A DNA stretch of 64,000 bases from Microbaculum sp051390635 (lineage in GTDB: Bacteria; Pseudomonadota; Alphaproteobacteria; Rhizobiales; Tepidamorphaceae), in NCBI RefSeq assembly GCF_051390635.1, contig NZ_JBPODT010000001.1, positions 496,001-560,000 of the forward strand. The letters run 5' to 3'. Shown piece after piece: positions 28,225 to 36,002 of the stretch. A program made the position numbers and the translations under genes. The number at the start of each line of letters is the position of its first letter. The first letter of the stretch is position 1. The notes under the pieces are model-generated. The model was not told the origin of the DNA. It worked only from the letters and a program-made list of their open reading frames with translations, and did not search any database.

Positions 28225-28658
28225 TGGTCGGCCTCCGCCGTCTTGCCCGTTGGCGGCTTACCCGCCGCTTTCTTTCGTGCCGCTGTCTTGCCTGCCGATG
28301 TCTTGCCCGCCGATGACTTTTCCGCCGCAGTCTTGCCTGCTGGCGGCTTGGCCGCCGCAGTCATGCCTGCCGACGTACTGTCTGCTGGCGGCTCAGCCAC
28401 TACCGCCTTGTCGGCTTCCGGCGTGCCGCCGACCTGCGCCGGCTCGGACCTGTAGAACGCCCAAACGAGGGCCAGCGGCCAGAAGATGCCGCCGAACAAC
28501 GCCCCCAGCCAGCCGGCCACGTTCACCGCATCGGCCTGCGGATGCTGGCGCGCCCGCGCGATCCGACCGGGCAGCATGGCCAGCACGAACCAGATCACGA
28601 GTGCCGCGATCAACAGCACGCCCAGCACGATCCAGGCAAAGATGTCGAGACCGCTCAT
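28221..28658 (-). CDS. yiaW: DUF3302 inner-membrane protein, YiaW-like, with long Lys/Ala/Pro tail
   Basis: A 145-residue protein. Residues about 1-75 match the DUF3302/YiaW pattern: an N-terminal membrane segment (FAWIVLGVLLIAALVIWFVLAML), a short loop PGRIARARQHPQADAVNVAGWLGALFGGIFWPLALVWAFYR with a second membrane segment. The rest (about 85-145) is a low-complexity tail of AGKT-, AAKP- and AGKP-type repeats, lysine-rich and histone-H1-like, which I do not expect in E. coli YiaW. It is paired with the HlyD-type YiaV gene; the pair probably forms an envelope transport or stress module of unknown substrate. Confidence 0.85.
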   Translation of the reverse strand: MSGLDIFAWIVLGVLLIAALVIWFVLAMLPGRIARARQHPQADAVNVAGWLGALFGGIFWPLALVWAFYRSEPAQVGGTPEADKAVVAEPPADSTSAGMTAAAKPPAGKTAAEKSSAGKTSAGKTAARKKAAGKPPTGKTAEADQ

Positions 28659-28695
28659 GCCCCCTCGCGAAACTGTCCCCTCGGCGAAGCCGGTC

Positions 28696-30615
28696 CTACG
28701 GAGTGTACCAGATCGGCGAGGTGTAGGCTCGCTCCTGACCGGTCGTTTCGGCCCCCTCGGGGATCTCTACCCCGAAGCGGAACGCATCGTAGACCACCCA
28801 GCGCGGCGTCGGGATCTCGAGAACCCGCGCGTAGTAGAAGGCCGATTGCGCCGGATCGAAATCGGGGTCGGTCCACACCGTTCCCAGTTCGGACGCGCCG
28901 ATCGTGTTGGTCCAGTTCGCCGCCGCGATATCGACCGTGTTGCCCACCGCCGGCAATACGCCGTTCGCGTCGGGCTCGCGCCCCGGCGACCAGGCGACGT
29001 CATAGACCCGCTCGTGGGTTTCGCCGTCGGCGTCGATCCAGCCCTTGACGATCTGGATGCGGTCGAGATTGGCGCCGATCGGGTCGCGCAGCGCATAGAC
29101 CATGAACGTCGGGGCGCCATCGCCGTCGCGCGGGCGAAGGTCCTCGCCCATCGGCACGCCCTTCTCGTAGCCGCGGAAGGCCGGCTGGCGGCTGTTCATG
29201 TCGGCGTCCTCGAAGTTCCACCCGCCGAAGAAGCGCACGATCATGCGCGGTCCCGTCGTCGCGTAGACCTCCTTGCGCGCCATCGCATCCCAGATCGCGG
29301 TGCGCGTATTCTCCGTCGCCCACACCCCGGTATAGCCCGAGGCGACGAGCTGATAGTCCTCGTAGACGCCAAGGTCGGTCTCGATGAAGGCATGCCCCAT
29401 GCGCTGCGGCGACGGCTCCACGTTGGTCGCCTTGCCGAAGAAGTTGTCCTCCTCGATCGCGGTCAGCGATGTATGGGCATCGGTCGAGCCGACCGCCCCG
29501 AACTTGTAGGGATTGGTCCCGAGCGTCTGCTTCAGCGCCAGGCCGTTCTTCAGTGCCTCGCGGGCATACTCGAACTGAAGCATGTCCTGGGTCTTGGCCT
29601 GGGTCAGGTCGAGGTTGCCGACATCCCAGGTCTCGTAGTCGGCGAAGGTGTCGTCGGGCGACAGGAACGGGTGCGCCTCGCCATCGCCCTTGATCTGGGT
29701 CCATTCGTAGAGCGGCTCCCACTTGCCGCGCGCCTCGACATAGGCCGCGTCGATGGCCCGGCCGGTGTACTGGGCGTCGACCGGGAACATCAGGCCGTTC
29801 GACAGGTTGCCGTTATGAGCGATCGCCAGCGCCGATCCCCCAGTATTCTCCTCGTAGGTCTCGAGCCACTTGTAAAGCTCCAGCGGGTCGGTCGAGCCGA
29901 CCGGCGGCTGCGTGACCATGGGCACGACCTGTAGCGCGCGATTGGCATTGTCGCGCAGCAGTACGTTGCGGTGCAGGTTGTTGCCGGCCACCAGTGACGT
30001 CCACTCGAAGCCGATGATCGTCGTGAACCGGCCCGGCTCGTTGTAGCGCTCGGCGGCATCCACCACCCGCTCCCAGACGGACGCATAGGTCTTCGCGCCG
30101 GGCGAGTAGTGATCGAGCATGCCTTCCGGCATGGTTCCCTGCGAAAAATTGGTGATCAGGTCGATCGCGGCCGCGGCGGCGGTCTGTCCACCGGTCTGCA
30201 GGGCCTCGTACCACTCCTTGCCCTTGTCGTAGGCGAGAATATTCGGCGCGCCCTCGGCGAGGTCCTCGGCAAAGCCCATCGCGTCGGAATGATCGGCGAT
30301 CACCAGCCAGTCGAGCGGTCGCGACAGTTTCGCCGGCTGGCCCGAGGAGGCCGTCACCTGTTCGCCGCGGGCGAACCGGTAGGCCTCGTCCAGTCCGAGG
30401 ATATTGCCGAACAGCCCCGCATCCGCGGACAGCCGGGTGTGCAGGTGCGTATCGCCCCAGAAAACCTGATCCGGAAAGCTGCGCTCCGCGTAGGGAGAGT
30501 AGGCTTTTCCGGGATAGAGACCGGATAGGGACTCTTCGGAAGGGATGATCTGGGCCGTTGCCGGAACGGCAAAACCCAATGCGATCAACGCGCTGAAGAC
30601 AAGGTGGCGCTTCAT
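28696..30615 (-). CDS. DUF3604 family secreted protein
   Basis: A 639-residue protein with a signal peptide (about residues 1-22, MKRHLVFSALIALGFAVPATAQ). It matches my memory of DUF3604 proteins, which carry PHP-like metal-binding motifs: FWGDTHLHTRLSADAGLFGN near residue 52, DWLVIADHSDAMGF near 103, an IGFEWTSL segment near 205, IAHNGNLSNGL, and GSTDAHTSL near 380. The clustered His and Asp residues suggest a metal-dependent phosphoesterase-type fold, but the activity is unknown. ATG at 30615 was chosen for the signal peptide and follows GGAGGAGA on the minus strand. DUF3604 proteins are often found near sulfatases, and one is encoded at 36003. Confidence 0.88.
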   Translation of the reverse strand: MKRHLVFSALIALGFAVPATAQIIPSEESLSGLYPGKAYSPYAERSFPDQVFWGDTHLHTRLSADAGLFGNILGLDEAYRFARGEQVTASSGQPAKLSRPLDWLVIADHSDAMGFAEDLAEGAPNILAYDKGKEWYEALQTGGQTAAAAAIDLITNFSQGTMPEGMLDHYSPGAKTYASVWERVVDAAERYNEPGRFTTIIGFEWTSLVAGNNLHRNVLLRDNANRALQVVPMVTQPPVGSTDPLELYKWLETYEENTGGSALAIAHNGNLSNGLMFPVDAQYTGRAIDAAYVEARGKWEPLYEWTQIKGDGEAHPFLSPDDTFADYETWDVGNLDLTQAKTQDMLQFEYAREALKNGLALKQTLGTNPYKFGAVGSTDAHTSLTAIEEDNFFGKATNVEPSPQRMGHAFIETDLGVYEDYQLVASGYTGVWATENTRTAIWDAMARKEVYATTGPRMIVRFFGGWNFEDADMNSRQPAFRGYEKGVPMGEDLRPRDGDGAPTFMVYALRDPIGANLDRIQIVKGWIDADGETHERVYDVAWSPGREPDANGVLPAVGNTVDIAAANWTNTIGASELGTVWTDPDFDPAQSAFYYARVLEIPTPRWVVYDAFRFGVEIPEGAETTGQERAYTSPIWYTP

Positions 30616-30847
30616 GGTGATCTCCTCCCTTAGTGGGGTCGCTCCAACGCCAAAATAGTTTTGCTTCAAATTCGCCGACTACACTTATTAGACATCGACC
30701 GGCGGAAAGCTTCAACTCGCAAAAGGGTTTTATTTGCTCGGATCTGCCCACTGCATCGACTTGCGTCGCCCTGTCGGCGCCCTATAGCTGAAGCCGGATT
30801 CCTGACCGCAAACTGTCTGACACGCTGTTGTTACGAGGAGAGGATCC

Positions 30848-31222
30848 ATGAAATATTTCGCACTCGCGGCGCTCGCCCTGGCCCTCGTGCTTCCCGACCT
30901 TGCCCTGGCGCAGGGGCCTGGCAGCTACGCCCGCCGCACCGGTCCCTACGGCGGGGCCATCCAGCTGACCGCGAACTATGTGGCACGCGACACCTGTCAG
31001 GCGGCCCTGTCCGCCCGGCGCGGCGCGCCGGCCGGCCAGACCGTCGAGACGTTCACGATTCCCGTCACCATCATTATCGGCCCGAATCCCAAGGGCTGCG
31101 GCGACAGCCGCGTGGTGACGCGGATCATGACCGTCGGCGGACCGGGCGATCGTCCGCTGATCCAGATCTTCTTCGTCGATCCCTCCGGGCGGATTCTGAA
31201 GGTCGAAAAGGTCGCGAGTTGA
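30848..31222 (+). CDS. Small secreted protein of unknown function
   Basis: A 124-residue protein with a signal peptide (residues 1-21, ALAALALALVLPDLALAQ). The mature part has two cysteines (ARDTCQAALSAR and NPKGCGDSR) that could form a disulphide, and alternating hydrophobic residues (TFTIPVTIIIG, VTRIMTVGG, LIQIFFVDPSG) suggesting a small beta domain. No family is recognised. GGAGAGGATCC precedes the ATG. It is divergent from the DUF3604 gene and convergent with the MFS gene at 31281. Confidence 0.75.
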   Translation: MKYFALAALALALVLPDLALAQGPGSYARRTGPYGGAIQLTANYVARDTCQAALSARRGAPAGQTVETFTIPVTIIIGPNPKGCGDSRVVTRIMTVGGPGDRPLIQIFFVDPSGRILKVEKVAS

Positions 31223-31280
31223 GGCCCGGCGCGCCGCCAACGCGTATGGCAAAAAATAAGACGCGCCATGCGCCCGGACG

Positions 31281-32618
31281 TCAGCGCGTAACCGGCCAGG
31301 ACGTGTGCAGATCGTCGATCACGTAGAGATGCGCGTGGCGGCGCCCGCTTCCCTGATATTCGCGCAGATGCGGATGATCCGGATCGAGCTCGGCATGCGT
31401 GTGCTCGATCTCGTCGGGGTCGTGCGCCGGCCATAGCACGACCGAAAGACCGGCGCCGAGAAGCGTCAGGACGCCGAGTACGGTCAGGGTGACGGGCGCG
31501 CCGGCAATCACGCCCAGCCAGCCGGCGATCGGATAGGTCACGAGCCAGCAGGCATGCGACAGCGCGAACTGGGCGGCGAACACCGCGGGCCGATCGGCGG
31601 GCTGCGCCGAGCGGCGCAAAAGGCGCCCCGTCGGCGTCAGGACCGCGGAATAGGCGAGCCCGGCCACCGCCCAGACCGCCAGAAGAACCGGCCACATGCC
31701 GGTATCGACCGTCGTAATGATCCACGCGAACCCGAGCAGGAGCGCGCCCAGAAACACCGCCGCCGGCACCATCACCGCCCGGTCCGGCGTCCGGTCGAGC
31801 ACCCTCGGCAAGGCCAGGGCCGCAATCATCGAGCCGCCGCCGAAACACGCCATCGCCAATGCCACGTCGTCGTCCGTGCGGCCCAGCCAGCCGCGCACCA
31901 GCACGACCGTGTTGACGATCACCATGGCGCCGGCGGCCGCCGCCGACAGGTTGAGGGCGAGAAGCCCGCGCAGCCGCGGCGTCGCGAGATAGATCCGGAT
32001 GCCGCGCGTGATGGTGTCGTAGAGTCCCTTGCCGCTGTCCGTCGGAAGCGGCTGCGGCAGCCGCACCGAGATCACCAGCACCGCCGCGGCGAGGAACCCG
32101 AAGACCGTTCCGCCGAACAGCCAGTGAAAGTCGATCACGGTCAGAAGCACGGCCGCGAGCATCGGGCTCAGCAGGTTTTCCAGGTCATAGGCGAGGCGCG
32201 ACAGCGACAGCGCCCGCGTATAGTCCTTCTCCGCCGGCAGAACGTCGGGAATGGTCGCCTGGAAGGTCGGTGTGAAGGCCGCGGACGCCGACTGGAGGAA
32301 GAAGATCAGCACATAGATGTGCCAGATCTCGGAAACGAAGGGCAGCAGCAACGCCACGCCAGCGCGCGCCAGGCTCATCGCGACCAGAAAGGCGCGCCGC
32401 GGCAGCCGGCTGGCATAGGCACCGACGATCGGCGAGACGCCGACATAGGCGATCATCTTGATGGCCAGCGCCGTCCCCAGCACCGCCCCGGCCTCCTCGC
32501 CCGCCAGATCGTAGGCGAGCAGCGCCAGCGCGACCGTGAGCAGGCCGGTGCCGATGAGGGCGATGACCTGGGCGGCGAAGAGGTGGCGGTAGGTGCGATC
32601 GGCGAGGACGGTGAGCAT
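31281..32618 (-). CDS. MFS transporter with His-rich C-terminal tail
   Basis: A 445-residue major facilitator protein with twelve predicted membrane segments, beginning TYRHLFAAQVIALIGTGLLTVALALLAYDLAGEEAGAVLGTALAIKMIAYVGVSPIVGAYASRLPRRAFL, which includes the usual loop 2-3 motif. The last 45 residues are cytoplasmic and rich in His, Asp and Glu (PAHDPDEIEHTHAELDPDHPHLREYQ ... RRHAHLYVIDDLH), a possible metal-sensing or metal-binding tail. It is probably an efflux permease; a divalent metal such as nickel is one possibility, but this rests only on the tail. Confidence 0.88.
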   Translation of the reverse strand: MLTVLADRTYRHLFAAQVIALIGTGLLTVALALLAYDLAGEEAGAVLGTALAIKMIAYVGVSPIVGAYASRLPRRAFLVAMSLARAGVALLLPFVSEIWHIYVLIFFLQSASAAFTPTFQATIPDVLPAEKDYTRALSLSRLAYDLENLLSPMLAAVLLTVIDFHWLFGGTVFGFLAAAVLVISVRLPQPLPTDSGKGLYDTITRGIRIYLATPRLRGLLALNLSAAAAGAMVIVNTVVLVRGWLGRTDDDVALAMACFGGGSMIAALALPRVLDRTPDRAVMVPAAVFLGALLLGFAWIITTVDTGMWPVLLAVWAVAGLAYSAVLTPTGRLLRRSAQPADRPAVFAAQFALSHACWLVTYPIAGWLGVIAGAPVTLTVLGVLTLLGAGLSVVLWPAHDPDEIEHTHAELDPDHPHLREYQGSGRRHAHLYVIDDLHTSWPVTR

Positions 32619-32710
32619 GGCCGGACGCTACCACGCAGCCTTCCGTGGCTTAAGGCGACAAAACGCCCATAGGCCCTAGCGATGAACGAAGATGGCCTCG
32701 GTGAGCGCGG

Positions 32711-34045
32711 CTAGGCGGTGGATTCAGCGATCCGCGCGCGCCTGGCTGCCTGACCGGCGACGAGGCGGACCCGGCGCGGGGCGGCCGCCCAGATGCAGGC
32801 GGCCGAGACCAGGCTCATCGCCAGGCACAGCAGGAAGGCCGGGTTGTAGGACCCGGTGGCATCGTAGATCACCCCGGTGATCCACGGGCCGACGCCCGCG
32901 CCGATGTTTCCGCACACGGTCATCACCGAGAAGATCGTGGCGAACCGCCTGCCGGCGAAGATCTCCGCCGGCACCGCGCCGAACAGGGACGCCAGCCCGT
33001 AGCCCGCGAGCCCCTGCCCCGCGACCATCACGTAGACGAGCCAGTGCGTCGGGCTCTCGCCGAGCGCGATCAGCGCGACGTAGGACACGGCGAAGCCGAG
33101 ACAGGCGATCGTCCAGCCCCACTCCCGCCCGATCCGGTCCGACAGCGCGCCGACGCCGATCTGCCCGCCGATGCCGAACAGGCCGACAAGGCCGAGCGCG
33201 AAGGCCGCCTCGGTCGCCCCGAAGCCGATGTCCAGCAGATAGCGGGTCTGATGCACCTGCACCGAATACCAGGCGAACAGGCCGGCGAAATAGCCCGCCG
33301 AGATCCACCAGAACCGCCCCGTGGCGAGTGCCTTGGGCAGGGTCCATTCGGTCTCGGCCCAGGCCCGATCCACCACGGTGTCGACGGGTTTCGCGGTGGT
33401 CCCGTCCTTGAGCCGCTGCGCGCCGCCATCCGGCTCGAGCCCGACATCGCCGGGGGCGCGGCGCTGCAACAATGCGTTCAGTGGAATGATGACGACGGCG
33501 ATCGCGATGGCGATCGCCAGGCAGGCCGCGCGCCAACCCGCCGTTTCGATGTAGCCCTGCGTCAACGGCAGCAACACGATCGCCCCCACGCCGACGCCGG
33601 CAAAGGCGATGCCGATCGCGAGGCCCCGTCTGCGCACGAACCAGTTGGGCAGGAACATCGAGTGGCCGATATAGCTCATGCCGACCGAGGCCCCGACCAC
33701 CATAAGCCCGAGGCTGAGATAGAGCATGACCGGCGTCGCGATCCACGTCGCCGCGACGAAGCCGGCGGCCACGATCGTCGCCCCCACCGGGATGACGACG
33801 CGCGGTCCGGCCCGGTCCATCAACACGCCGAACAGCGGGGCGAACCCGGTCGCGGCCAGAAAGCCGATTGTAAAGGCGCCCGCCGTCTCGCCGCGCTGCC
33901 AGCCGAACTCGTCGAGGATCGGCGGATACAGCAGCGAGAATGCCGTGCGGGCGTTGACCGAAATCGCCATCGTCACGAAGGCGACGGCGACGACCACCCA
34001 GCCATAGAAGAACGGTACGCGCAGTGGCGGTGAGGACGACGACAT
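32711..34045 (-). CDS. MFS transporter, monocarboxylate/oxalate type
   Basis: A 444-residue major facilitator protein with twelve membrane segments. The N-terminus FFYGWVVVAVAFVTMAISVNARTAFSLLYPPILDEFGWQRGETAGAFTIGFLAATGFAPLFGVLMDRAGPR is characteristic of the OxlT/monocarboxylate-like branch. SMFLPNWFVRRRGLAIGIAFAGVGVGAI and GALSDRIGREWGWT are further typical loops. It probably takes up an organic acid. It shares direction with the MFS gene at 31281 and the AraC gene at 34216, but gaps of about 90 and 170 bp leave operon structure open. Confidence 0.88.
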   Translation of the reverse strand: MSSSSPPLRVPFFYGWVVVAVAFVTMAISVNARTAFSLLYPPILDEFGWQRGETAGAFTIGFLAATGFAPLFGVLMDRAGPRVVIPVGATIVAAGFVAATWIATPVMLYLSLGLMVVGASVGMSYIGHSMFLPNWFVRRRGLAIGIAFAGVGVGAIVLLPLTQGYIETAGWRAACLAIAIAIAVVIIPLNALLQRRAPGDVGLEPDGGAQRLKDGTTAKPVDTVVDRAWAETEWTLPKALATGRFWWISAGYFAGLFAWYSVQVHQTRYLLDIGFGATEAAFALGLVGLFGIGGQIGVGALSDRIGREWGWTIACLGFAVSYVALIALGESPTHWLVYVMVAGQGLAGYGLASLFGAVPAEIFAGRRFATIFSVMTVCGNIGAGVGPWITGVIYDATGSYNPAFLLCLAMSLVSAACIWAAAPRRVRLVAGQAARRARIAESTA

Positions 34046-34215
34046 TGCGACCGAACTTGAAGGCCCCGGAGCGCGAAGTCTCGACGATTATCGCGGGCGG
34101 GGCAAGCATCTGCGCGGCGATCGTGCAACCCGGGGGCGGGCGGCAAGCGCGGGCCCTGCCGGGTGCGCGTTATGGGCCAACGCGGCATCCGAGTTATCGG
34201 AGGCCCCGACCCTCG

Positions 34216-35202
34216 CTACGACAGGGATCGTGTCACGACGCGGGAATACTCTCGCGGCGCCATTCCGGTCCATCGGCGGAACGCCCGGGTAAAGTGCGCC
34301 GCATCCGAGTAGCCGAGCAGGAATGCGATCTCGATCGCGCTGTGCTCACGAGAGCGGACGAGTTTCAAGGCCTCTGTTCGGCGCGTGTCATCGAGGATTT
34401 CCTCGAAAGCAAACCCCCAGTTCCGCAGTCTTCTCTGCAGGGTCCGCTTGCTGACATTCAGCTTAGCCGCAACGGTCGGGAGATTGGCGCGCTCGTATGG
34501 CAGAAGCTTTCGGATGAGCGCCCCCACCTGTTCGGCGGTTTCCGGGGGCTCGTCCGCCCCCCGACCATTCGGCTCGGCCGGGACGTCGAGGCGCATGCCG
34601 AGCAATTCCCGATCGACGACGATGGCATCGGTGTCGCAGCCGAACGTCAGACGCTCCCCATGCGTTTCCTCGAGGCAATCCGCCCCGATCGAGTACGGTA
34701 TCGAGAAATGCACCCCGACCGCTTCGGGCACGTTCGCCAGAAGCGCGATTTTTCGGAGAACAGCGAGCGTTCCCATCAGGTGTTGGCGCGGATCGGCCTC
34801 AAGGCGTCCGCGATAGGCGAACCTGAGTTGCGCCTCATCGCGAGAAACCAGCACCTGGAGGTTCGAGCCCCGGTGCAAAAGCCCCACGCCCTTGATCGCA
34901 ACGGAGAAGGCGTCGGCGACGGTTTCCGCACCTTCGATGGTCTGGCCCCAGACGCCGAATTCGGCGAGTTGGAACGATTTGCCTATCCTCGAAGCGAAGA
35001 ACGGATCGCCGGAAACCGCGGCGACCTCCTGACTGAGCGCAAAGCAGAGGGCCCGCGGAATCCAACGATCCCCGTCCAGAAGCCTCGCTGGCGAGAGGCC
35101 TGCGCGCCTGAAAATCTCGACGGGCGAGATGCCGCACTTTCGGAGTTCCGCAGCAATATGCAGCAAGGTTCTGGGATTGTGCGCGAACTCGTCGTTCGAC
35201 AT
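34216..35202 (-). CDS. AraC-family transcriptional regulator (OruR/ArgR-like type)
   Basis: A 328-residue regulator with an N-terminal arabinose-binding-like domain of the type seen with AraC regulators about 330 residues long (FRRAGLSPARLLDGDRWIPRALCFALSQEVAAVSGDPFFASRIG, about residues 38-81) and a C-terminal double HTH (about 225-320): LPYERANLPTVAAKLNVSKRTLQRRLRNWGFAFEEILDDTRRTEALKLVRSREHSAIEIAFLLGYSDAAHFTRAFRRWTGMAPREYS. The family includes regulators of amino-acid and organosulfur or sterol metabolism. It is divergent from a small secreted-protein gene and the sulfatase gene, and either these or the adjacent MFS transporter may be targets. Confidence 0.92.
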   Translation of the reverse strand: MSNDEFAHNPRTLLHIAAELRKCGISPVEIFRRAGLSPARLLDGDRWIPRALCFALSQEVAAVSGDPFFASRIGKSFQLAEFGVWGQTIEGAETVADAFSVAIKGVGLLHRGSNLQVLVSRDEAQLRFAYRGRLEADPRQHLMGTLAVLRKIALLANVPEAVGVHFSIPYSIGADCLEETHGERLTFGCDTDAIVVDRELLGMRLDVPAEPNGRGADEPPETAEQVGALIRKLLPYERANLPTVAAKLNVSKRTLQRRLRNWGFAFEEILDDTRRTEALKLVRSREHSAIEIAFLLGYSDAAHFTRAFRRWTGMAPREYSRVVTRSLS

Positions 35203-35213
35203 CGATCAACCGT

Positions 35214-35230
35214 CCATTGGCACCAAATGG
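35214..35230. promoter_or_regulatory. Short inverted repeat upstream of the AraC gene
   Basis: CCATT-GGCACCA-AATGG (5-bp arms, 7-bp spacer) lies 12 bp before the AraC start codon in an otherwise gene-free 288-bp divergent region (35203-35490), which also holds an A+T-rich stretch at 35250-35275. Role unproven. Confidence 0.3.
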
Positions 35231-35490
35231 CAAGAAAGGCGGCTTTTCAGTTGATAATATTTATTCGATCGAAAAGAGTCCAAGATGATCCGGCCTCGCC
35301 CCCGGCAGGGCGCGCGTGCCCGCTTCGCCTGACGCGAGAGGAGCAAACGACGAAAGAGATGCGCACGGGTCGACTGCCGTCCCTTTCGAAGAAGATCGAC
35401 GAACCATCGAAGCGGACCAGACGCCGGTATGGAACAGAAAGCACCGTGACGTGAGCACGCTGCTCAACGCAATCCACAAGGGAGAGCACC

Positions 35491-35748
35491 ATGAGAATTC
35501 TTCGCCGGACCAGCCTTCTGGTCTTCACTCTCGTCGTCCTCGCGCTTCCCGCCGCTCCGTCCTACGCGCAGGATTGCAACGCGATGGTCGCTCAGATCGA
35601 CGAACTGCTGAAGACCGTCGAGCTGACGGATGCCGAGAAGGAACAGGTCTACCGGCTCCGTGATCAGGGAATGGAACACAGCTCCCAAGCGGACACGGAC
35701 TGCAGCGAGCCGCTGAGCGAGGCCCTGCAGATCCTCCAGAGCAAATAG
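35491..35748 (+). CDS. Small periplasmic protein of unknown function
   Basis: An 85-residue protein with a signal peptide (about residues 1-26, LLVFTLVVLALPAAPSYAQ) and a short, charged helical mature part (CNAMVAQIDELLKTVELTDAEKEQVYRLRDQGMEHSSQADTDC), with cysteines at both ends of that stretch that could pair. No family is recognised. AGGGAGAGCACC precedes the ATG. It is 254 bp upstream of the secreted sulfatase gene in the same direction and may be an accessory factor, but this is only positional. Confidence 0.75.
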   Translation: MRILRRTSLLVFTLVVLALPAAPSYAQDCNAMVAQIDELLKTVELTDAEKEQVYRLRDQGMEHSSQADTDCSEPLSEALQILQSK

Positions 35749-36002
35749 CCCCCGAGCAAACAGGCGGCCCGGAGCAGATTCGCGGTCCACAGCAAATGCG
35801 CGACATAGAGGAGAACCGACGAATTCTCTGATCGATCCGCTTCGGATCGTGTTGTCGATCGCTGGCCCGCCGGCACGGCGACGGCGGGCCATTCTGGTGG
35901 ACGGCCGGCGAATAGCAACAACCGACGCCCAAACCGACAGAGAAGCGACAGCGAACGGCCGAACGGATAAGCTGCCGCTAACATCGGATACTGGAGATTA
36001 CG

